Below, one piece after another: positions 1 to 4,699 of a stretch of DNA of 5,577 bases. Position numbers and translations under genes: made by a program. Each line of letters opens with the position of its first letter. Positions within the stretch are counted from its first letter, which is position 1. This DNA comes from a bacterium UBA7470 (GTDB taxonomy: Bacteria; Pseudomonadota; Gammaproteobacteria; Burkholderiales; Burkholderiaceae_C), in the NCBI GenBank assembly GCA_002479815.1, contig DLPA01000184.1:1-5577 (forward strand), in the 5' to 3' direction. The notes below the pieces were generated by a model that saw only the letters and a list, made by a program, of their open reading frames with translations, did no database searches and was not told the origin of the DNA.

Positions 1-84
1 GGGCACAACGGCGTGCTCAATGAGCAGCAAATCAAGCACGTCATGGCCTTGTTGCTAGACCCCAAGTCTCCCGTGAATAAATAA
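1..84 (+). CDS. soxX: Probable SoxX, C-terminal fragment (sulfur-oxidation cytochrome c subunit)
   Basis: The first 27 codons of the window are open in frame 1 and end at TAA 82-84. The start lies outside the window. The visible tail contains EQQIKHVMALLLDPKSPVNK, which matches the usual end of SoxX proteins: a short helix (the last helix of the cytochrome c fold) followed by an L-L-D-P-x-S-P-V-N ending. SoxX is a periplasmic monohaem cytochrome c that pairs with SoxA. The SoxXA complex oxidatively attaches thiosulfate to the cysteine of SoxY. The haem-binding CXXCH and the axial methionine are not in the window, so identification rests on this tail and on soxB lying downstream, a common order in betaproteobacterial sox operons. 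The gap to soxB is 170 bp. Another small cytochrome c is the main alternative. Confidence 0.72.
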   Translation, partial: GHNGVLNEQQIKHVMALLLDPKSPVNK

Positions 85-90
85 ACGTTT

Positions 91-190
91 CCCCCTCCCA
101 ACCTCCCCCCGCTGGGAGGAGGAGTTTCCCCCTTTTCTCGACCGCCGTGTCTTTCCTCCCTCTCCCAGCGGGAGAGGGAGGGGTGGGGGT
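91..190. repeat. Pair of inverted G/C-rich intergenic repeats (REP/BIME-like)
   Basis: Between soxX and soxB there are two related units facing each other. Unit 1 (about 91-124) has C-runs, then CCGCTGGGAGGAGGAG. Read on the minus strand, unit 2 (about 155-190) has C-runs, then CCGCTGGGAGAGGGAG. The two units therefore form a long imperfect inverted repeat around an approximately 30-bp spacer. C-rich/G-rich palindromes of this type are familiar as dispersed extragenic repeats in many proteobacterial genomes. I infer that class from the pattern, since copy number cannot be judged here. No coding sequence overlaps them. In RNA they would fold strongly between the two sox messages. Confidence 0.7.
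155..181 (+). repeat. Perfect 12-bp hairpin with AGC loop upstream of soxB
   Basis: CCTCCCTCTCCC (155-166) and GGGAGAGGGAGG (170-181) are exact reverse complements separated by only AGC (167-169). The stem is very G/C-rich. It is not followed by a T-run, so it is unlikely to be a standard intrinsic terminator and soxX-soxB read-through is expected. It could slow 3'-exonuclease decay of the upstream sox message or mark an RNA processing point between soxX and soxB, but that is inference. Its right arm overlaps a four-tract G-run motif at 170-189, so the two folds would compete. Confidence 0.8.
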
Positions 191-242
191 ATCGGGGAAA
201 ATCGGTCAATTTTTTGCCGTCTATATCCTTACTTAATTACAC

Positions 243-246
243 AGGA
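243..246 (+). promoter_or_regulatory. Ribosome-binding site of soxB
   Basis: AGGA at 243-246 lies eight bases before ATG 255. This supports 255 as the soxB start, and it gives an N-terminus that begins immediately with a twin-arginine signal. Confidence 0.75.
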
Positions 247-254
247 ATATTGAT

Positions 255-1985
255 ATGAGCTTTTTCTCTCGTCGTGAATTCATGCAGGTCTTGGCGGTTG
301 CCAGTGCCACCGGCATGGCCTTGGGTCACAAAGATGTATTGGCCGCCAAGCCCGGGGCGGGCGCACGTTTGTACGACGTGCCCCAGTTTGGCAACGTCAG
401 CTTTTTGCACTTTACCGATTGCCACGCGCAACTGACCCCCATCTACTTCCGCGAACCCAGTGTGAACTTGGGCGTGGCAGACGCCGTGGGTCGCCCCCCG
501 CACATCGTGGGCGATGCGCTGCTGAAGCACTTTGGCTTCAAGCCCAACACCCCCGAAGCCCACGCCTTCACCTATCTGGACTTCAACAAAGCCGCCAAAA
601 CCTATGGCAAGGTGGGCGGTTTTGCTCACTTGGCGACGCTGGTCAAGCAGCTCAAAGCCTCTCGCCCTCACGCCCTGTTGCTCGACGGTGGCGATACGTG
701 GCAAGGCTCGGCCACCTCCTTGTGGACGAACGGGCAAGACATGGTCGATGCCTGCAAGCTGCTCGGTGTCAACATGATGTCCGCGCACTGGGAATTCACC
801 TTCGGGGCTAAGCGGGTGCAGGAGATCATTGACAAAGATTTCAAAGGCCAGATCGACTTTTTGGCGCAAAACGTCAAAACCACCGACTTTGAAGATTTGG
901 TCTTCAAACCTTATAGCACCCGTGAAATGAACGGCGTGAAACTGGCGGTGATTGGGCAAGCCTTCCCCTACACCCCCATTGCCAACCCTCGCCACATGGT
1001 GCCTGATTGGAGCTTTGGCATCCAAGACGAGCACATGCAAAAAATGGTCGATCAGGCCCGCGCCGAAGGCTGTCAGGTCGTCGTCGTGCTGTCGCACAAC
1101 GGCATGGACGTGGACATCAAAATGGCCTCGCGCGTGCGCGGCATTGATGCCATTTTGGGCGGTCACACCCACGACGGGATGCCCGCGCCCATCGTCGTGA
1201 AAAACGCAGGCGGTCAAACGCTGGTGACCAACGCAGGCTCCAACAGCAAATTCTTGGGCGTGTTGGACTTTGACGTGCGCGGCGGCAAGGTGCAAGACTT
1301 CCGCTACAAGCTCCTGCCCGTGTTCTCCAACCTGCTGCCCGCCGACAAAGAAATGGCGACCTTCATCGACAACGTGCGTGCGCCCTACAAAGCCAAGCTG
1401 GAAGAAAAACTCGCCGTCACCGAAGACACCTTGTACCGCCGTGGCAACTTCAACGGCTCATGGGATCAGGTGATTTGTGACGCACTGATGGAAGTCAAAG
1501 GCGCAGACATGGCCTTCTCGCCTGGCGTGCGTTGGGGCACCTCGCTGCTGGCGGGCGACACCATCACCTACGAACGCATGATGGACCAAATGGCCTTGAC
1601 CTACCCCGCCACCACCCTGAACGAGTTCAGCGGAGCCGACATCAAAAACATTTTGGAAGACGTGGCCGACAACATCTTCAACCCGGACCCGTACTACCAA
1701 CAAGGCGGCGACATGGTGCGCGTGGGCGGTTTGGGCTACAGCATCACCCCCAATGCGGCGATGGGCCAACGCATCAACAACCTCATGCTCAAAGGCAAGC
1801 CCTTGGAAGCCGACAAAAAATACAAAGTCGCGGGCTGGGCCTCGGTGCAAGAAGGTGTGCAAGGCGAGCCAATTTGGGACGTGGTATCGGGCTACTTGCG
1901 GAACAAAAAAGTCATCAAAAACGTCAAAATCAACACCCCCAACATCGTCGGCATGGACGGCAACCCGGGCATGGTGCTGTCTTAA
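255..1985 (+). CDS. soxB: SoxB, periplasmic thiosulfohydrolase of the Sox thiosulfate-oxidation system
   Basis: This 576-residue protein has the usual SoxB length. SoxB hydrolyses the sulfone group from the S-thiosulfonate on the SoxY cysteine of the SoxYZ carrier, releasing sulfate in the periplasm. A twin-arginine signal, SRREFMQ at residues 5-11, is followed by a short hydrophobic stretch and a likely cleavage near VLA-A (28-31). The calcineurin-like metallophosphatase domain follows, with its metal ligand motifs: HFTDCHAQL (52-60; D55, H57), GGDTWQGS (145-152; D147), HWEF (178-181), LSHNG (279-283; H281) and GGHTHDG (302-308). By family these bind a dimanganese centre. The C-terminal 5'-nucleotidase-type domain carries FSPGVRWG (421-428) and GGDMVRVGGL (484-493), which favour SoxB over an ordinary 5'-nucleotidase. 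Tat export fits a cofactor loaded in the cytoplasm. The gene lies 170 bp after probable soxX, and a terminator at 2103-2137 probably closes the operon. No frameshift or missing key residue was seen. Confidence 0.96.
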   Translation: MSFFSRREFMQVLAVASATGMALGHKDVLAAKPGAGARLYDVPQFGNVSFLHFTDCHAQLTPIYFREPSVNLGVADAVGRPPHIVGDALLKHFGFKPNTPEAHAFTYLDFNKAAKTYGKVGGFAHLATLVKQLKASRPHALLLDGGDTWQGSATSLWTNGQDMVDACKLLGVNMMSAHWEFTFGAKRVQEIIDKDFKGQIDFLAQNVKTTDFEDLVFKPYSTREMNGVKLAVIGQAFPYTPIANPRHMVPDWSFGIQDEHMQKMVDQARAEGCQVVVVLSHNGMDVDIKMASRVRGIDAILGGHTHDGMPAPIVVKNAGGQTLVTNAGSNSKFLGVLDFDVRGGKVQDFRYKLLPVFSNLLPADKEMATFIDNVRAPYKAKLEEKLAVTEDTLYRRGNFNGSWDQVICDALMEVKGADMAFSPGVRWGTSLLAGDTITYERMMDQMALTYPATTLNEFSGADIKNILEDVADNIFNPDPYYQQGGDMVRVGGLGYSITPNAAMGQRINNLMLKGKPLEADKKYKVAGWASVQEGVQGEPIWDVVSGYLRNKKVIKNVKINTPNIVGMDGNPGMVLS

Positions 1986-2000
1986 ACACCACGGCAGCCA

Positions 2001-2080
2001 CAAAAATCATAGTAAAAAAAGTGAGCTGCTTACGCAATTAAATAGGCGCTTGCGGCGTATTTGATGCTTGAAATAGCATC
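2001..2080 (+). repeat. Left copy of Comamonadaceae-type intergenic repeat
   Basis: The core arm ATAGTAAAAAAAGTGAGCTG... (2009-2037) reappears inverted at 2212-2240 with 28 of 29 positions matching. The stretch beyond it, with AGCTGCTTACGCAA followed by a GGCGCTTGCGGCG segment and TTTGATGCTTGAAAT, has the order of landmarks I remember from a short repeat very common in Acidovorax, Polaromonas and Rhodoferax genomes. That family link is from memory and unverified. It starts 15 bases after the soxB stop codon, so it probably lies in the 3' untranslated region of the sox message. Confidence 0.65.
2063..2080 (+). repeat. Small hairpin at the end of the left repeat
   Basis: GATGCT (2063-2068) and AGCATC (2075-2080) are exact reverse complements around a six-base loop, TGAAAT. 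It forms the end of the repeat unit and is not followed by a T-run, so it is not a terminator by itself. Confidence 0.55.
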
Positions 2081-2102
2081 GAAAAACCTAAAAATCATCC
2101 TC

Positions 2103-2137
2103 AAAACCCGTTTTTCTGGCCTGAGAAACGGGTTTTT
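2103..2137 (+). terminator. Rho-independent terminator downstream of soxB
   Basis: AAAACCCGTTT (2103-2113) pairs exactly with AAACGGGTTTT (2126-2136). Two further Watson-Crick pairs and one G-T wobble extend the stem inward, leaving a six-base loop, TGGCCT (2117-2122). The right arm runs straight into TTTTT and further T-rich sequence. The left arm begins with AAAA, so it could also stop minus-strand transcription. Lying 118 bases past the soxB stop codon, it should end the sox transcript and insulate the downstream cluster. Confidence 0.88.
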
Positions 2138-2157
2138 GTCTTGTTGAGGGGTATTTT

Positions 2158-2186
2158 TTGAAGAAATAAGGCTTGTTTTTAGATTA
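2158..2186 (+). promoter_or_regulatory. Possible weak sigma-70-like promoter for the SDR cluster
   Basis: TTGAAG (2158-2163) could serve as a -35 element and TAGATT (2180-2185) as a -10 element with a 16-bp spacer, four of six matches to each consensus. It sits just after the terminator, where a promoter for the next operon is expected. It would give a leader of roughly 160 bases that contains the right inverted-repeat arm. The region is A/T-rich, so a chance match is quite possible. Confidence 0.25.
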
Positions 2187-2211
2187 AAAATGGCTGAAAG
2201 CCACGTATTGC

Positions 2212-2249
2212 TTGCGTAAGCAGCTCACTTTTTTTGCTATTGTTTTTTG
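2212..2249 (-). repeat. Right, inverted and partial copy of the intergenic repeat
   Basis: TTGCGTAAGCAGCTCAC followed by seven T and GCTAT (2212-2240) is the reverse complement of 2009-2037 except for one base, G2236. Similarity continues more loosely outward, a T-run here against an A-run near 2001-2006. It stops on the inner side, so this copy lacks the GATGCTTGAAAT half of the left copy. It would lie in the leader of the SDR message if the transcript starts upstream of it. Confidence 0.75.
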
Positions 2250-2340
2250 AGATGCCAAGTACATATCGCCAAAGGGACAAGGGTTTGGGGGGGATTTCAA
2301 CAAAATCGCACAGTCGTTTTATTTTGATGGGCTTACATCC

Positions 2341-2346
2341 AAGGAG
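2341..2346 (+). promoter_or_regulatory. Ribosome-binding site of the SDR gene
   Basis: AAGGAG at 2341-2346 lies ten bases before ATG 2357. This is the strongest Shine-Dalgarno match in the window and decides the start: the reading frame stays open back to 2234, but the extra 41 codons have no such site and no SDR-like sequence. Confidence 0.82.
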
Positions 2347-2356
2347 ACACCCCGCC

Positions 2357-3160
2357 ATGACCCGCAGCGTGCAGCAACTTTTTGATTTGACAGGAAAAAC
2401 CGCCTTGGTGACGGGCGGCTCCCGTGGCTTGGGCTTGCAAATGGCCTTTGCCTTGGGCGAAGCGGGGGCCAAGCTCATGCTCTCGTCGCGCAAGGCCGCA
2501 GATTTGGAGGAAGCCGTCGCCGCCCTGCAAGCCGCAGGCATCGATGCGCGTTGGGTGGCTGCCGATTGCGCCGACCCCGCCGACATCACCCACTTGGTCG
2601 ATGAAACCTTGCAGCGCATGGGCGACATCGACATTTTGGTCAACAACGCCGGGGCCAGTTGGGGCGCACCCGCCGAAATCCACCCCCTAGAGGCGTGGGA
2701 CAAGGTGATGAATTTGAACGTGCGCGGCTACTTTGTCCTGAGCCAGCAAGTCGCCCAAAAAAGCATGCTCAAGCGCCAAGATGGGCGCAGCGGCGGGCGC
2801 ATCATCAACATCGCCAGCATTGCGGGCTTGGGCGGCAACCCGCCGGGGATGCAGACCATTGCGTACAACACCTCCAAAGCGGCTGTCATCAACTTCACGC
2901 GCACGCTCGCGGGCGAGTGGGGGCCGCGTGGCATCAACGTCAACGCCATCTGTCCGGGCTTCTTCCCCAGCAAAATGACCAAGGGCTTGCTGGCGCAGTT
3001 GGGCGAGGACAATTTGAAGGCCCATGCGCCCTTGCGCCGTTTGGGCGATGATGAGGACTTGAAAGGCATCACGCTCTTGTACGCCTCAGACGCGGGCAAA
3101 CACATCACAGGGCAGTGGATGGCTGTCGATGGGGGTGTCAGCGCCTTGGTCGGCGGATAA
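2357..3160 (+). CDS. Classical SDR-family oxidoreductase (gluconate 5-dehydrogenase/RhlG-like branch)
   Basis: This 267-residue protein has the typical length of a classical short-chain dehydrogenase/reductase, a cytoplasmic NAD(P)-dependent enzyme that interconverts carbonyl and hydroxyl groups. Visible motifs are the cofactor loop TGGSRGLG (19-26), NNAG (96-99), and the catalytic Asn-Ser-Tyr-Lys set at N121, S154, Y170 and K174 (YNTSK). CPGFFPSKM (199-207) follows, an INVN-x-x-x-PG-x-FPS-x-M pattern shared with RhlG and gluconate 5-dehydrogenase-like enzymes. R23 in the glycine loop and R45 after the second strand suggest NADP(H). There is no signal peptide. It is the first gene of the cluster, 25 bp before the thioesterase gene. 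The substrate is unknown. A 3-oxoacyl or 3-hydroxyacyl thioester would fit the neighbouring thioesterase, but this is inference, and an FabG-like or sugar-acid role remains possible. Confidence 0.92.
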   Translation: MTRSVQQLFDLTGKTALVTGGSRGLGLQMAFALGEAGAKLMLSSRKAADLEEAVAALQAAGIDARWVAADCADPADITHLVDETLQRMGDIDILVNNAGASWGAPAEIHPLEAWDKVMNLNVRGYFVLSQQVAQKSMLKRQDGRSGGRIINIASIAGLGGNPPGMQTIAYNTSKAAVINFTRTLAGEWGPRGINVNAICPGFFPSKMTKGLLAQLGEDNLKAHAPLRRLGDDEDLKGITLLYASDAGKHITGQWMAVDGGVSALVGG

Positions 3161-3185
3161 GGTATTTTTGGCAGATAGGTATCGC

Positions 3186-3635
3186 ATGGATTTCTCAGTT
3201 CACATTCCCTTTGTTGCCCATTTGGGGTTTGAGTTGGTGCGCATGGCCGATGGCGAAGCGGAAATCCATTTCCCCGCCCAGCCTGAGCATTTCAATTCCT
3301 TCAACGTCGTGCATGGTGGGGCCAGCATGACGCTGTTGGACGTGGTGATGGCTCATGCGGCGCGTAGCGTGCTGAAGGGGGCCGAGGCCGAGATGGGCTG
3401 CGTCACCATCGAAATGAAAACCAGCTTCATGGCGGCTGCCAAAACCGATGCCGGGGCCTTGGTCGCCACCGGACGGCTGCTGCACCGCACCGCGACGATG
3501 GCGTTCACCGAAGGCCGCGTGGTCGATGCCAAAGGCCAACTCTGCGCCCACGCCACGGGCACATTCAAGTACGTGCGCCGCTTGCCCACGGGCGGGCGCG
3601 AGGTGCATGCGCTCAATCGCATACCTACCGATTGA
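3186..3635 (+). CDS. PaaI-family hotdog-fold thioesterase
   Basis: This 149-residue protein has the usual length of a single hotdog domain of the PaaI family, cytoplasmic enzymes that hydrolyse acyl-CoA thioesters. The family signature is visible as N37, then VVHGG (41-45), then D52 nine residues after the histidine. That spacing places D52 where PaaI has its catalytic aspartate on the central helix. The later strands (about 75-135) show the alternating hydrophobic pattern of the fold and end in GTFKYV. I chose ATG 3186 because the protein then begins MDFSVHIPFVAHLGFE, as in relatives. An earlier in-frame ATG at 3129 would overlap the SDR gene by 32 bases. The ribosome-binding site is weak (AGG at 3177-3179, six-base spacing), so translation may be coupled to the SDR gene 25 bp upstream. 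Its acyl substrate cannot be read from the sequence. Confidence 0.88.
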   Translation: MDFSVHIPFVAHLGFELVRMADGEAEIHFPAQPEHFNSFNVVHGGASMTLLDVVMAHAARSVLKGAEAEMGCVTIEMKTSFMAAAKTDAGALVATGRLLHRTATMAFTEGRVVDAKGQLCAHATGTFKYVRRLPTGGREVHALNRIPTD

Positions 3636-3669
3636 ACAGTTACGTTTCTTTTTGCTTTTTGCCTTCAAT

Positions 3670-3673
3670 GGAG
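3670..3673 (+). promoter_or_regulatory. Ribosome-binding site of the CurA/YncB-like gene
   Basis: GGAG at 3670-3673 is seven bases before ATG 3681 and only four before the in-frame GTG at 3678, so ATG 3681 is the better start. Confidence 0.65.
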
Positions 3674-3680
3674 ACTTGTG

Positions 3681-4697
3681 ATGCCACAAAACCGTCAAAT
3701 CGTGCTGGACAACCGCCCCCAAGGCGAGGCCAGCGTCAGCAATTTCCGCTTGGTGACCAGCGACACGCCCGAGCTGGCCGAGGGCCAAGTCTTGGTGCGC
3801 CACCACTACCTGAGCCTAGACCCCTATATGCGCGGTCGTATGAACGAGAGCAAAAGCTACGCCCAACCCCAACCCTTGGGCGAGGTGATGATCGGCGGCA
3901 CGGTGGGGGAGGTGGTCGAAAGCCGTCACCCCAAATTCAAGGCGGGCGATGCCGTCGTCGGCATGGGCGGCTGGCAGGAGTACAGCGTGGTCGATGCCAC
4001 CATCCCCGGCAATGTCCGCCGCGTCGATACCACCCACGTCCCCCTGAGCTACTACTTGGGCGCAGTCGGCATGCCCGGCGTGACCGCTTGGTACGGTTTG
4101 GTGAAAATCATCAACCCCAAAGCGGGCGAAACGGTCGTCGTCAGTGCCGCCAGTGGTGCAGTCGGCAGTGCCTTTGGTGCGTTGGCGAAGGCGCGGGGCT
4201 GCCGCGTGGTGGGCATTGCAGGCGGGCCAGACAAGTGCGCCTATGTCGTCAACGAATTGGGCTTTGATGCCTGTGTCGATTACCGCGAGCACAAAGACTA
4301 CATCTCCTTGTCCAAAGCCTTGAAAGCCGCGTGTCCGAATGGCATTGATGGGCATTTTGAAAACGTGGGCGGCATGGTCTTGGATGCGGTCATGCTGCGT
4401 ACCAACGCCTTTGCCCGCATCGCCGTCTGCGGCATGATCGCGGGCTACGACGGTGCGCCTTTGCCCATGAGCAATCCCGCCCTGATTTTGGTGAACCGCA
4501 TGCGCGTTGAAGGCTTCATCGTCAGCGAACACATGGAAGTCTGGCCCGAGGCGCTCACCGAGCTGGGCGGTTTGGTCGCCCAAGGCCAATTGCGCCCGCG
4601 TGAAACCGTAGCAGAGGGCATAGACTCCGCACCCGAAGCGTTTTTGGGCCTGCTCAAAGGCAAAAACTTTGGCAAACAATTGGTGAAATTGATCTGA
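3681..4697 (+). CDS. NADP-dependent medium-chain oxidoreductase, CurA/YncB (LTB4 12-hydroxydehydrogenase-like) family
   Basis: This 338-residue protein has the usual length for zinc-independent medium-chain reductases of the CurA/YncB and prostaglandin reductase group. These cytoplasmic enzymes reduce the carbon-carbon double bond of alpha,beta-unsaturated carbonyl compounds with NADPH. The N-terminal GroES-like domain carries the family block LDPYMRGRM (46-54). The Rossmann domain begins near GMPGVTAW (130-137) and has the nucleotide loop SAASGAVGS (155-163) and GGPDKC (181-186), where K185 is placed to bind the NADP 2'-phosphate. FENVGG follows and the C-terminus ends in GKNFGKQLVKL, as in the family. 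The zinc-binding cysteine cluster of alcohol dehydrogenases is absent, as expected. The residues before FENVGG are Gly-His, where many relatives have an aromatic such as Tyr. It lies 45 bp after the thioesterase gene and 2 bp before the GST gene. Its substrate is unknown. Confidence 0.94.
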   Translation: MPQNRQIVLDNRPQGEASVSNFRLVTSDTPELAEGQVLVRHHYLSLDPYMRGRMNESKSYAQPQPLGEVMIGGTVGEVVESRHPKFKAGDAVVGMGGWQEYSVVDATIPGNVRRVDTTHVPLSYYLGAVGMPGVTAWYGLVKIINPKAGETVVVSAASGAVGSAFGALAKARGCRVVGIAGGPDKCAYVVNELGFDACVDYREHKDYISLSKALKAACPNGIDGHFENVGGMVLDAVMLRTNAFARIAVCGMIAGYDGAPLPMSNPALILVNRMRVEGFIVSEHMEVWPEALTELGGLVAQGQLRPRETVAEGIDSAPEAFLGLLKGKNFGKQLVKLI

Positions 4698-4699
4698 CC

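Larger units (their letters stand above)
1986..2356 (+). other. 371-bp non-coding boundary between the sox operon and the SDR cluster
   Basis: No credible gene lies here. The region is noticeably more A/T-rich than its flanks. In order it holds the left copy of an inverted repeat with a small internal hairpin, an intrinsic terminator, a T/A-rich stretch with a possible weak promoter, the right copy of the inverted repeat, a G-run cluster (2274-2293), and the SDR ribosome-binding site. The roughly 116 bases from the right repeat to the SDR start hold nothing else I recognise. No tRNA-like fold or recognisable riboswitch core was seen. Confidence 0.8.

Noticed and set aside
155..181. Hairpin upstream of soxB as an intrinsic terminator
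   Set aside because: No T-run follows the right arm. The next bases are GGTGGGGG, so read-through is expected.
221..230. CTATATCCTT as the -10 of a soxB-specific promoter
   Set aside because: No -35-like hexamer at a suitable distance was found. The nearest candidate, TTGCCG at 215-220, is far too close.
237..1295. Long open frame on the minus strand across soxB (352 codons)
   Set aside because: It lies wholly opposite a clear soxB, its product is rich in His, Val and Gly as expected from mirrored codon bias, and it shows no domain.
1458..2003. Minus-strand open frame (181 codons) over the end of soxB
   Set aside because: Antisense shadow of soxB with no recognisable motif.
2009..2240. Insertion sequence with terminal inverted repeats
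   Set aside because: The 174-bp interior has no transposase coding capacity and the flanks show no clear direct repeat. It is kept only as a repeat pair.
2234..2356. 41-codon N-terminal extension of the SDR
   Set aside because: It would begin with TTG inside the inverted-repeat arm, has no Shine-Dalgarno site, and encodes sequence unlike any SDR N-terminus. ATG 2357 has AAGGAG at a suitable distance.
3129..3185. Upstream ATG for the thioesterase
   Set aside because: It would overlap the SDR gene by 32 bases and add residues that do not resemble the family. ATG 3186 gives a standard hotdog N-terminus.
3816..4679. Minus-strand open frame (287 codons) across the CurA/YncB-like gene
   Set aside because: Antisense to a well-supported reductase. 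The composition is that of a mirrored G+C-rich gene.
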